From the NCBI RefSeq assembly GCF_900091435.1, contig NZ_FMCS01000006.1:85927-149926 (forward strand): a DNA stretch of 64,000 nucleotides, written 5' to 3'. Source of the stretch: Micromonospora chaiyaphumensis. GTDB taxonomy: Bacteria > Actinomycetota > Actinomycetes > Mycobacteriales > Micromonosporaceae. Below are positions 31,947-39,886 of this stretch, piece by piece (the first letter of the stretch is position 1; every line of letters starts with the position of its first letter). Position numbers and translations under genes: made by a program. The notes beneath the pieces were generated by a model that ran no database searches, was not told the origin of the DNA, and was given only the letters and a program-made list of their open reading frames with translations.

Positions 31947-34226
31947 GTGGTGCACGAGAACGCCGACCGGGCCCACGTGCCGGGTCAACCGCAGGTGCCG
32001 GAGCGGGACATCGAACCGCTCTGGCCGCCCGAGCAGACCGACGGGGCCGTCACCGCCCCGCCGTGGGCGGCCCCGGCCCAGCCCAACGTGGCGGCCTGGC
32101 CCGTCCCGCCCGCCCGGCCCACGCCGCCCCCGGCCGACCCGGCGGCACCGGCGGCGGACCCGGCAGCCTCGACCTCGGACTCAGCGGCTGACGGGGCAGC
32201 GGCGGGCGACTCCGCGCCGCTCCACAGGACGCCGGCCCCGGTCGACCTGGACCTTCCGTTCACCCTCGACCAACCGACCCCCGCCCCGGCGCCGACCACG
32301 CCCGACGACACCGCTCCCCGACCGTCGACCACCGCCGGCCCGGCCGAGACCCCCGGCCCGAACGGCACGCTCGGGCCGGATGCCGCGCCCGGGCCGGAGG
32401 GTGCCGTCGGCTCGGAGGCCGCGGTCGGGACGGATCCCCCGGTCACCCCTTCTGACCCCGTGAATGCCGCCGGCCCGGATGGCCGGGTCGGCCCGGCGAC
32501 GGGCGGCGGCACGAATGGCGCCGCCGATCAGGCCGGCCGCCTCGACGCGACCGGCACCGACGGTGCGGACCGCCCGCTCGGCTCGGAGGCGACGGCCACC
32601 CCCACGGCGGCCGGTGTCATCCAGGCGAACGCTCAGGCCGACGCCGGCAGGACGCTCGGAACCGCGGCGGCCTCTCCCGAGAGGACCCCCGGGGCCGCGG
32701 TGATCTCACCCGACGGCCCGGCCGGTACGCCGCCGAACGACCGGCCGGAGTCTCCCTGGGCCCAGCCGCCGCAGCGCTCGACCGGCGATGCGCCCGCGCC
32801 GCCGGCGCACCCCGGACCCGTCGTGCCGCCGACGCAGAGTGGCGCGGCGCAGCCCGACGGCCGCCCGGCCGACCCTGCCCCGGTGACGCCTGCGGCCGGT
32901 GCCGCGCGCGGCGTTCCCGACAGCGCGGCCGAGGGCTCGCCGGACACCCCGCCCCGGCTCGGCCCGTTCCCACCCTCGCCGGGCGTACCCCTCCAGCAGC
33001 CCTACGGCGACGGAACGGGGTACCCGCCGGGACCGGTCGGTTACGGGCAACCGGCACCCCAACCCGGTGCACCGGGCTGGTATCCCCCGGCCTGGCCGCA
33101 GGAGGCCGGCACACCCCCGCAGGCCGGCGCCCCACAGCAGCCGCCCGCACCGCCGCACCAGCCCGGCCCGCACCAGCCCGCGCCGCATCCGCCCGGCCCA
33201 CACCAGGCCGGGCCACACCAGGCCGGCCCGCAGCAGACCGGGCCGCAGCAGCCGGGGCCGGCCGCGTTCCCGGAGCAGGTCTGGACGCCGGCGAGCGGTG
33301 CCCCGCCGACGGCGGAGGACTTCGCGCGGCGGCGGCAGGCCCGGCCGGTCGACCCCGTGGCGACCACGGGTGTCCGGGCGGTGGTCAACAAGATCGGGCT
33401 GGTCCGGCTCCCGCCGGGGCGGCAGGAGCAGGAGATGCGGCGCGACATCGAGATGGTGCGCCGCAACTTCGGCGGGCTGCGCCAGGTGACCGTGGTCAAC
33501 CCGAAGGGCGGCGCCGGCAAGACGGTCGCCATCCTGCTGCTCGCCATGACCTTCGGGCAGAAGCGCGGCGGGTACGTGCTGGCCTGGGACAACAACGAGA
33601 CCCAGGGCACCCTCGGGATGCGGGCGCAGCAGGACTTCCACTCCCGCACCGTGCGGGACATGCTGCGCGACCTGGCCCAGTTCCAGGGGCCGCACGGCCG
33701 GGTCGGCGACCTGTCGCAGTACGTCCGCTCGCAGGGCGAGGGCATGTTCGACGTGCTCGCCTCGGACGAGTCGGCGACCGGTGGCGAGATGCTGACCGCG
33801 GCCGCGTTCGCCGAGATCCGCGAGGTGGTGAGCCGCTTCTACAAGCTGATCTTCGTGGACACCGGGAACAACGTCCGGGCGCAGAACTGGCAGGCCGCCA
33901 TGGACGCCACCGACCAGCTCGTGGTGACCATGTCGGCGCGGAACGACTCGGCCGAGACGGCCGCCCGGATGCTCGACCACCTGGAGCAGAGCGGCCGCCA
34001 GCGGCTGGTCCGCCAGGCGGTGACGGTGGTGTCGATGCCGCCGTCCCGCAAGGAGATCGACCTGCCGGCCATCCAGGAGCACTTCGCCGCCCGGACCCGG
34101 GCGGTGCTGCTGGCGCCGTACGAGCGGCTCATCGACACCGGGGAGCCGATCCGGTACGGCCAGCTCTCCTCGGCCACCCGCGAGGCCTGGCTGAAGATCG
34201 CCGCCTCGGTGGCGGAAGGGCTGTGA
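31947..34226 (+). CDS. ParA/MinD-like ATPase with long Pro/Ala-rich N-terminus
   Basis: 759 residues. The first 450 or so residues are Pro/Ala/Gly-rich and probably disordered, with HQAGP/QQPGP units around 410-440. The C-terminal 280 residues are a SIMIBI ATPase: deviant Walker A NPKGGAGKT beginning at residue 518, LAWDNNETQGTLG as the A' region and FVDTGNN as the Walker B. The layout recalls EspI-type and MinD-like proteins of actinobacteria rather than plasmid ParA. No ParB, parS or ESX gene is adjacent. GTG start preceded by GGGGAGG. Role unknown; protein positioning or secretion regulation is inferred. Confidence 0.85.
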   Translation: MVHENADRAHVPGQPQVPERDIEPLWPPEQTDGAVTAPPWAAPAQPNVAAWPVPPARPTPPPADPAAPAADPAASTSDSAADGAAAGDSAPLHRTPAPVDLDLPFTLDQPTPAPAPTTPDDTAPRPSTTAGPAETPGPNGTLGPDAAPGPEGAVGSEAAVGTDPPVTPSDPVNAAGPDGRVGPATGGGTNGAADQAGRLDATGTDGADRPLGSEATATPTAAGVIQANAQADAGRTLGTAAASPERTPGAAVISPDGPAGTPPNDRPESPWAQPPQRSTGDAPAPPAHPGPVVPPTQSGAAQPDGRPADPAPVTPAAGAARGVPDSAAEGSPDTPPRLGPFPPSPGVPLQQPYGDGTGYPPGPVGYGQPAPQPGAPGWYPPAWPQEAGTPPQAGAPQQPPAPPHQPGPHQPAPHPPGPHQAGPHQAGPQQTGPQQPGPAAFPEQVWTPASGAPPTAEDFARRRQARPVDPVATTGVRAVVNKIGLVRLPPGRQEQEMRRDIEMVRRNFGGLRQVTVVNPKGGAGKTVAILLLAMTFGQKRGGYVLAWDNNETQGTLGMRAQQDFHSRTVRDMLRDLAQFQGPHGRVGDLSQYVRSQGEGMFDVLASDESATGGEMLTAAAFAEIREVVSRFYKLIFVDTGNNVRAQNWQAAMDATDQLVVTMSARNDSAETAARMLDHLEQSGRQRLVRQAVTVVSMPPSRKEIDLPAIQEHFAARTRAVLLAPYERLIDTGEPIRYGQLSSATREAWLKIAASVAEGL

Positions 34227-34232
34227 GCAGCG

Positions 34233-34271
34233 CGACGGCCGACCCGATCAACATGGTCGGGCCGGCCGTCG
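34233..34271. terminator. Bidirectional hairpin between convergent genes
   Basis: Arms CGACGGCCGACCCGATC and GGTCGGGCCGGCCGTCG pair with two mismatches over 17 positions, filling most of the 52-bp gap between the ParA-like gene and the DUF3151 gene. Confidence 0.7.
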
Positions 34272-34278
34272 ACGCGGC

Positions 34279-34707
34279 TCAGTGGCTGGCCAGGGCGTCC
34301 CCGGCGGCCGGGTCGCAGTCGCGGAGGAACTGGGCGCAGCGGGCCGCCTCGTCCGCCTCGCCGATCTCGCCGGCCGCGCGGGACAGCACGTAGAGGCACC
34401 GGAGGAAGCCCCGGTTGGGCTTGTGCGACCAGGGCACCGGGCCGTGGCCCTTCCAGCCGCTGCGGCGGAGCTGGTCGAGACCGCGGTGGTAGCCGGTGCG
34501 GGCGTACGCGTACGCCGGGACGACCTGGCCCGCGTCGAGCGCCCGGCTGGCCAGCGCCGCCCAGCCCGCGCTGTAGGTGGGGAAGCGGGCGGCGATCTCG
34601 GCGTACGCCTCGTCGGTGTCCTGCTCGGCGGCGGCCGCCAGCGCGGCGTCGGCCTCCTCGTGGGCGGGGAGCAGGGTGGCCGGTGGCTCAGGCAACAGGT
34701 TCTGCAT
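34279..34707 (-). CDS. DUF3151 family protein
   Basis: 142 residues. Matches the DUF3151 family from the start MQNLLPEPPATLLPAHEEA through RTGYHRGLDQLRRSGWKGHGPVPWSHKPNRGFLRCLYVLSRAA. A helical, TPR-like soluble protein of unknown function; in mycobacteria a member lies near fba, and here fba is 1.5 kb away. The ATG at 34707 gives the conserved N-terminus; an in-frame ATG at 34719 is also possible. Confidence 0.85.
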   Translation of the reverse strand: MQNLLPEPPATLLPAHEEADAALAAAAEQDTDEAYAEIAARFPTYSAGWAALASRALDAGQVVPAYAYARTGYHRGLDQLRRSGWKGHGPVPWSHKPNRGFLRCLYVLSRAAGEIGEADEAARCAQFLRDCDPAAGDALASH

Positions 34708-34970
34708 CGCCCCATTCAACCCGCTTCGCCCTGGGGTACGCGAGGGGGTCCGCCGAGCCGGTCGGCTGAACGGCTGAGGGTTTCGTCACGCCTGCGGTGT
34801 GCCGCCCACGTACCCGCGGCCCATGCCACGGCGAGACTTTTTGCACTACAACTACAGATCCGGAGCCTCCCCAGGACCGGGTAGTGCAGGAGCCCGGCGG
34901 CCTGGCCACCGGGCTCCTGTCCGTGCCGCCCCGGGTTTGCCGGCTTGCCGCCCGGGGGCAGGATGATCTG

Positions 34971-36182
34971 GTGCCGACCCCACCACCCGCGGACGTCATC
35001 GAGCCGCACGACACCAGCATCGACGAGATCGAGACCCGGACCGAGTTCGACCGGCGGCTGGCCGAGGGGAGCCTCGCCGGCCTGACCGTGCAGGGCCTCC
35101 GCCTCGACCTGGACCCCGTCCCCGACCTGCGCGGCGTCGAGGTCACCGGCACCCTGTTCGTGGGCTGCCGGTTCGCCGACCGGGAGGTCGGCGCGGACCT
35201 GGTCCGGCGGGGCGCCAACGTCGTACCGCCCTTCTCCGGGCTGCCCTACCCCACGCAGCCGGCCCACCTCTACAGCGCCGACGACCTGGCCGCCGGCTTC
35301 GCCGAGGGCGGCTTCGCCGGGATGTACGACACCCGGGTGTACGCGCACTTCCGGGCGCACGGCGGCGCCCTGCCCGACGTGCGGGAGGCGCTCGGCCAGC
35401 GGCTGCACGACCACGGGGTGGACAACGCCCTGGCCGACGCCACCCGGACCTGGCTGGCCGTGCACGGGCCGCAGTCGGTGGTGGGTGTGATGGGTGGGCA
35501 CGCGGTGCCGCGCGGCAGTGCCGCGTACCGGATGGCGGCGGTGCTGGGCTGGGAGCTGGCGCGGGCCGACCGGCTGGTGGTAACCGGCGGCGGGCCCGGC
35601 GTCATGGAGGCGGCCAACCTGGGCGCGTTCCTCGCGGCCTGGCCGGCGGAGGAGCTGACCGCGGCGATCGACCTGCTGGCCACCGCGCCCGACTTCACCG
35701 ACCACGACCGCTACACCGACGTGGCCCTGCGGGTCCGGGCCCGGTACGCGGCCGGCCCGTCCCTGCCCTCGCCCCGCCCGGCTGCGCCGGGCACCGAGTG
35801 GGCCCGCTCGGGTGGGCTGGCCATCCCCACCTGGCTCTACGGCCACGAGCCGGCGAACCTGTTCGCCGGCCGGATCGCCAAGTACTTCTCGAACGCCATC
35901 CGGGAGGACACCATCCTGCGGCTGGCGCGGGGCGGGATCGTCTTCGCGCCCGGCCGGGCCGGCACGGTGCAGGAGGTGTTCCAGGCGGCCACCAAGACCT
36001 ACTACGGCACCGACGGGGCCAGCGGCGCGTACGTGTTCCTGGACCGGACCTACTGGACGACCGAGCTGCCGGTGGAGTCGCTGCTGCGGCCGCTCTTCGC
36101 GGCCTCGCCGTTCGGTGACCTGTCGCCCACCGTGCACCTGACCGACGACGTCCGCGAGGCGGTCCGGGTGCTCACCGCATGA
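34971..36182 (+). CDS. LOG-family Rossmann-fold nucleotide-binding protein
   Basis: 403 residues, larger than plain LOG proteins of about 190. The C-terminal two-thirds carry the family motifs: a nucleotide-binding GGGPGVMEAAN (about 204-214), and PGRAGTVQEVFQAAT (about 326-340), a variant of the PGGxGTxxE active-site motif in which the second Gly is Arg. LOG enzymes are cytokinin-nucleotide phosphoribohydrolases; this subgroup is uncharacterised. The N-terminal 150 residues (VTGTLFVGCRFADREVGADL) have no recognised domain. GTG start inferred; an upstream in-frame ATG at 34797 has no support. Convergent with fba across a perfect terminator. Confidence 0.8.
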   Translation: MPTPPPADVIEPHDTSIDEIETRTEFDRRLAEGSLAGLTVQGLRLDLDPVPDLRGVEVTGTLFVGCRFADREVGADLVRRGANVVPPFSGLPYPTQPAHLYSADDLAAGFAEGGFAGMYDTRVYAHFRAHGGALPDVREALGQRLHDHGVDNALADATRTWLAVHGPQSVVGVMGGHAVPRGSAAYRMAAVLGWELARADRLVVTGGGPGVMEAANLGAFLAAWPAEELTAAIDLLATAPDFTDHDRYTDVALRVRARYAAGPSLPSPRPAAPGTEWARSGGLAIPTWLYGHEPANLFAGRIAKYFSNAIREDTILRLARGGIVFAPGRAGTVQEVFQAATKTYYGTDGASGAYVFLDRTYWTTELPVESLLRPLFAASPFGDLSPTVHLTDDVREAVRVLTA

Positions 36183-36183
36183 A

Positions 36184-36215
36184 AAGAGGGGCCCCTCGAA
36201 CAAGGGGCCCCTCTT
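36184..36215. terminator. Bidirectional intrinsic terminator
   Basis: A perfect 13-bp stem (AAGAGGGGCCCCT / AGGGGCCCCTCTT) with a 6-nt loop, immediately after the LOG gene stop and eight bases from the convergent fba stop. Confidence 0.9.
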
Positions 36216-36222
36216 CAACAGG

Positions 36223-37245
36223 TCACTTCATGGTGGTGCCGGTGGAGCGCAGGTGCTCGCAGGCCTCCACGACGCGGGCGGCCATGCCGGCCTCGGCGGC
36301 CTTGCCCCAGACGCGCGGGTCGTACATCTTCTTGTTGCCGACCTCGCCGTCGACCTTCAGCACGCCGTCGTAGTTGCGGAACATGTGGTCCGCGACCGGC
36401 CGCGTGAAGGTGTACTGGGTGTCGGTGTCGATGTTCATCTTCACCACGCCGTAGTCCAGCGCCTCGCGGATCTCGGACAGCAGCGAGCCGGAGCCGCCGT
36501 GGAAGACCAGGCTTAGCGGCTTCTCCTTGTTGTACTTCGCGCCGACCGCCATCTGGATGTGGTTGAGCACCTCGGGGCGGAGCTTCACGTTGCCCGGCTT
36601 GTAGACGCCGTGCACGTTGCCGAAGGTCAGCGCCGCCATGTAGCGGCCCTTCTCGCCGAGGCCGAGCGCGTCGACCATGGCCAGGCCGTCCTCGACGGTG
36701 GTGTAGAGCTTCTCGTTGATGGCGTTCTCGACGCCGTCCTCCTCGCCGCCGACGACGCCGACCTCGATCTCGAGGACGATCTTGCCCTTGGCGGCCTCGG
36801 TGAGCAGCTGCTCGGCGATCTCCAGGTTCTCGGCCACCGGCACGGCCGAGCCGTCCCACATGTGCGACTGGAAGAGCGGCTCCTGGCCGTTCTTCACCCG
36901 CTCCTGCGAGATGGCCATCAGCGGCCGGACGAACTTGTCCAGCTTGTCCTTCGGGCAGTGGTCGGTGTGCAGCGCGATGTTCACCGGGTACTTCTTGGCC
37001 ACCTCGTGCGCGTACGCCGCGAACGCCACCGCGCCGGTCACCATGTCCTTCACGGACGGGCCGGACAGGTACTCCGCGCCACCGGTGGAGACCTGGATGA
37101 TGCCGTCGCTCTCCGCGTCGGCGAAGCCCTTGAGCGCCGCGTTCAGCGTCTGCGACGAGGTCACGTTGATCGCGGGGTACGCGTACCGGCCGGCCTTGGC
37201 CCGGTCCAGCATCTCCGCGTAAGCCTCAGGGGAAGCGATGGGCAT
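36223..37245 (-). CDS. fba: Class II fructose-bisphosphate aldolase
   Basis: 340 residues. Zn-dependent cleavage of fructose-1,6-bisphosphate in glycolysis, reverse in gluconeogenesis. ALHTDHCPKD (91-100) holds the catalytic Asp95 and Zn ligand His96. LEIEVGVVGGEEDGV, TFGNVHGVYKPGN and LVFHGGSGS carry further metal and phosphate ligands, and MNIDTDTQYTFTR is the C-terminal signature. ATG start. Two copies of a 17-bp direct repeat lie upstream. Confidence 0.98.
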   Translation of the reverse strand: MPIASPEAYAEMLDRAKAGRYAYPAINVTSSQTLNAALKGFADAESDGIIQVSTGGAEYLSGPSVKDMVTGAVAFAAYAHEVAKKYPVNIALHTDHCPKDKLDKFVRPLMAISQERVKNGQEPLFQSHMWDGSAVPVAENLEIAEQLLTEAAKGKIVLEIEVGVVGGEEDGVENAINEKLYTTVEDGLAMVDALGLGEKGRYMAALTFGNVHGVYKPGNVKLRPEVLNHIQMAVGAKYNKEKPLSLVFHGGSGSLLSEIREALDYGVVKMNIDTDTQYTFTRPVADHMFRNYDGVLKVDGEVGNKKMYDPRVWGKAAEAGMAARVVEACEHLRSTGTTMK

Positions 37246-37281
37246 GTCGAACGCTCCTTACTTACCGCTCTCGGCCGTGCA

Positions 37282-37329
37282 GGCCGCTGTCTTCCATGAA
37301 GGCGACCGTCCCGGCCGCTGACTTCCATG
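37282..37329. repeat. Direct repeat GGCCGCTG-N-CTTCCATG upstream of fba
   Basis: Copies at 37282-37298 and 37313-37329 differ only at one position (T/A) and are 31 bp apart, three helical turns. They lie 37-84 bp upstream of the fba start, in the expected promoter zone. Candidate operator or activator site; unknown regulator. Confidence 0.5.
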
Positions 37330-37407
37330 GGTGCGCCGGACCGCGCTGTCCACCGCGGGAAGTATCGCGTAGGAGCGCGCGGCGGACACAACCGACCCGG
37401 GAACCGC

Positions 37408-37791
37408 TCACCGTTCGTCCAGGCTGTCCGGCACCAGGACGGTGATCAGCCAGGTCACCACGGCCATAACGATGGCGCCCCAGAACGCGGCCCAGAAGCC
37501 GTTGACGTGGAACGACAGGTCCAGCCCGCGGGCGATCCAGTCGGTGAGCAGGAACAGCAGTGCGTTGACCACGAGCGCGAACAGGCCGAGCGTGAGCAGG
37601 TAGAACACGCATCCGATCACCTTGATGACCGGCTTCAGCAGGGCGTTGACCGCGCCGAAGATGAGCGCCACCACGACCAGGGTGAACGCCGTGTTGAAAC
37701 CGTTGTGGCCGGTCACCTCCACGCCGGGCACGACCAGCGTGGTGATCCACAGCGCGACCGCGGTGATGGCCAGCCGGATCAGGAAGCCCAC
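37408..37791 (-). CDS. Phage holin family 4-type small membrane protein
   Basis: 127 residues with four hydrophobic helices: FLIRLAITAVALWITTLVV, AFTLVVVALIFGAVNALLKPVIKVIG, FALVVNALLFLLTDWIA and WAAFWGAIVMAVVTWLITVLV. Residues VNALLKPVIKVI are characteristic of the phage_holin_4_2 family, which despite its name is chromosomal and of unknown function in most actinobacteria. GTG at 37791 with AGGATGG upstream gives a normal N-terminus starting in the first helix. Confidence 0.8.
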   Translation of the reverse strand: MGFLIRLAITAVALWITTLVVPGVEVTGHNGFNTAFTLVVVALIFGAVNALLKPVIKVIGCVFYLLTLGLFALVVNALLFLLTDWIARGLDLSFHVNGFWAAFWGAIVMAVVTWLITVLVPDSLDER

Positions 37792-37928
37792 CCCACCATC
37801 CTGGCACCGAGGGCTCGCACCGGACGGCACAATCGCCGATCCACCGTTCCACCCGCTGCCGAGCGGGGACCCGGGTCAGCCCGTACGGTGTGGTGGTGAC
37901 TGTCCGCACCGAGATCCAGGGAGGGACG

Positions 37929-38141
37929 ATGGGTCAGCCCGACGAGGACTTCGCCCCGAGCGACCACCTCGCTCCGGAGGAGCGGGACCTGGAGGCGGAG
38001 CCGGCCGACGCGGTCGAGCAGGCCGTGGCGGTCACCCCCGACGACGGCGACGGCGAGCCGCAGCGAGGGCTCGAGGTCGACGACTGGGACGCCATGGAAC
38101 AGGCCCGGGTGGTCACCGCCGACGAGGACGACTACCGCTGA
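37929..38141 (+). CDS. Small acidic hypothetical protein
   Basis: 70 residues, strongly acidic (Asp/Glu about a third) with no hydrophobic core, so probably disordered. The ATG is preceded by AGGGAGG at a good distance, and a perfect terminator follows immediately, which supports a genuine gene. No recognised domain or function. Confidence 0.65.
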   Translation: MGQPDEDFAPSDHLAPEERDLEAEPADAVEQAVAVTPDDGDGEPQRGLEVDDWDAMEQARVVTADEDDYR

Positions 38142-38146
38142 GCCGC

Positions 38147-38175
38147 GCGGGGCGGGGGCCGTGCCCCCGCCCCGC
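38147..38175. terminator. Bidirectional GC-rich hairpin terminator
   Basis: A perfect 13-bp stem (GCGGGGCGGGGGC / GCCCCCGCCCCGC) with loop CGT lies six bases after the small acidic gene and two bases before the convergent LCP gene stop. Confidence 0.85.
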
Positions 38176-38176
38176 C

Positions 38177-39226
38177 TCAGCGCAGGGTGGTGACCTGCTT
38201 CGGGTGCGCGGCGGTCCACTCGGCGAGCCGGTCGCCGCGCAGCGCGTCGAGGAAACCCGGCGCCAGGGCGGAGTCGAGCCGGAACCCGTACGGCAGTTCC
38301 TTCGTTCCCCCGTGGCGGACCGGCAGGCCGACCGCGACCGGCTCGGCGGTGGCCGCCGTCCCGGCCGCCGCGAGCAGGGCCGGCAGGGACGACTCCCCGG
38401 TGTCGGTCACCACGCCCGAGCCGACCTTCGTGATCAGCCGGCTGAGCAGGACCGGGTTGGTCAGCACCCCCTGCTCCCGGATCCGGTGGAGCAGTCCGGC
38501 CGCGTACCGGGCGGCGTTGCGGTCCCGGTCCAGGGCGCCGTCGGGCATGTTGTACCGCTGGCGGAGCACGTCCACCGCGGCGGAACCGTCGAGCCGTTGG
38601 CAGCCGGCGGGGTAGGTCCGCCGCGTGTGGTGCGAGCGGATCTCGGCCGGCAGGCACATCGATACGCCACCGACCGCGTCGGTGAGTTCGCGGGTCGCCC
38701 GGTAGGTGAGGACCGCGCCGGCGTCGATCCGTACGCCGGTGAGCTGGGCGACCGCCTGTCGGGTCGCCTGGTAGCCCGCGGTCAGATCCGTCCCGGCGGC
38801 GAGGGAGGCGTTGAGCTTGCCCGTCCCTCGGCCGGTCATCGGCACCACCAGGTCGCGCGGGAGGGCGACCAGGTAGAGCCGGCTGCGGTCTGCCGGCAGG
38901 TGCACCAGGAGGATCGAGTCGGCCCGGCGGCTCCCGTCCGTGCCGGCCGCGTCTGCGCCGACCAGGAGCATGTTCAGTGCCCCGCTGGGTGGCGGCGTCG
39001 CCGGCGCCGCGATCAGGTTCGGGGTCTCCGCCGGTCGCGGCGCGATCACGGTGAAACCGGCCAGGGCGGCGGCGACCACCGCCAGCGCCGTACCGGCGAG
39101 TCGCACCCGGAGGCGGCGGCGCCGGCGGCGGACCACGGCCCGGTCGATGGCGGCCCGGACCGGGCCGACCGCCGGGGCCAGCTCCTCGCGCCGGGCGAAG
39201 GCGGCGCGCAGGTCGTCCTCGATCAT
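38177..39226 (-). CDS. LytR-CpsA-Psr (LCP) family cell-wall glycopolymer transferase-like protein
   Basis: 349 residues. A basic cytoplasmic N-terminus (RRRRRRLRVR) and one membrane helix (about 43-63) anchor an extracellular LCP domain with NMLLVGADAAGTDGSRRADSILLVHL, LVALPRDLVV, GKLNASLAAG and TRELTDAVGGVSMCL. LCP enzymes attach wall glycopolymers to peptidoglycan from lipid-linked donors; Arg residues in RRADS and PRD match the phosphate-binding ones. Its ATG overlaps the sigma factor stop by one base. That coupling is unusual and may mean it acts as, or replaced, an anti-sigma partner. Confidence 0.85.
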   Translation of the reverse strand: MIEDDLRAAFARREELAPAVGPVRAAIDRAVVRRRRRRLRVRLAGTALAVVAAALAGFTVIAPRPAETPNLIAAPATPPPSGALNMLLVGADAAGTDGSRRADSILLVHLPADRSRLYLVALPRDLVVPMTGRGTGKLNASLAAGTDLTAGYQATRQAVAQLTGVRIDAGAVLTYRATRELTDAVGGVSMCLPAEIRSHHTRRTYPAGCQRLDGSAAVDVLRQRYNMPDGALDRDRNAARYAAGLLHRIREQGVLTNPVLLSRLITKVGSGVVTDTGESSLPALLAAAGTAATAEPVAVGLPVRHGGTKELPYGFRLDSALAPGFLDALRGDRLAEWTAAHPKQVTTLR

Positions 39227-39708
39227 CAGCAGACCTCCACGTACTCGGCTCGGAGGGTGGCCAGGGCGCGCGAGATGCAGGAGCGGACGGTGCCGACGGC
39301 GCAGCCGAGGATCTCCGCGATCTCCGCGTCGGGCAGGTCCTCGTAGTAGCGCAGCACCAGCGTGGCCCGCTGCCGTCGCGGCAGCCGCGACAACCAGGAC
39401 CAGACCTGGTCACGGTCCACCGCGGACTGCGCGTGGTCGGCCGGGGCGGGCACCCCTTCGTCCGGTTCACCGCGCAGCAGCACCCGGCGCGCCCACGACC
39501 CACGCCGCCAGTCGACGAACTGGTTGGTGAGCATCCGGCGCACGTACCGCTCCGGCGCGTCGCTGCGGGCGACCCGGCGCCAGTTGAGCTGGACCCGGAC
39601 CATGGTCTCCTGCACCAGGTCCTGAGCCTGGTGCGGATCGCCGGTCAGCATGACCGCGTACCGCAGCAGGGCGCCCAGCCGCGCGTCGGCGAACTCCTCG
39701 TACGTCAC
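39226..39708 (-). CDS. SigE-family RNA polymerase sigma factor (ECF)
   Basis: 160 residues. Region 2: FADARLGALLRYAVMLTGDPHQAQDLVQETMVRV. Region 4: LPRRQRATLVLRYYEDLPDAEIAEILGCAVGTVRS. Same subfamily as the sigma factor at 10779-11297. GTG start. Translationally coupled to the LCP gene; divergent from the LPxTG protein gene 178 bp away, a plausible regulated surface gene. Confidence 0.92.
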   Translation of the reverse strand: MTYEEFADARLGALLRYAVMLTGDPHQAQDLVQETMVRVQLNWRRVARSDAPERYVRRMLTNQFVDWRRGSWARRVLLRGEPDEGVPAPADHAQSAVDRDQVWSWLSRLPRRQRATLVLRYYEDLPDAEIAEILGCAVGTVRSCISRALATLRAEYVEVC

Positions 39709-39826
39709 TGCACCTCCCGGTGTCCCGCCCTGTTGACGGGCACGGGCCGCCGGAACATTGCACCGACGCCGATCAACCGTTCGGTCAATATCTTCGGCCC
39801 GGCGCCAACCGGGACTGCGCGGCGAC

Positions 39827-39843
39827 TTAAGGAGTCATTAAGC
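39827..39843. promoter_or_regulatory. AT-rich inverted repeat CTTAA-N7-TTAAG
   Basis: A perfect 5-bp inverted repeat with 7-bp spacer 43 bp upstream of the LPxTG gene start. Its AT-richness is striking in this genome. Could be an operator or overlap the -10 region; a GGGAGGA ribosome site follows near 39870. Confidence 0.35.
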
Positions 39844-39886
39844 TCCACGGGCTCCACCTGATCATTCACGGGAGGAACCCCCAACC

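Noticed and set aside
37408..37791. Holin of a phage remnant
   Set aside because: The family name is misleading; no lysin or other phage gene is nearby and the gene looks like core chromosome.
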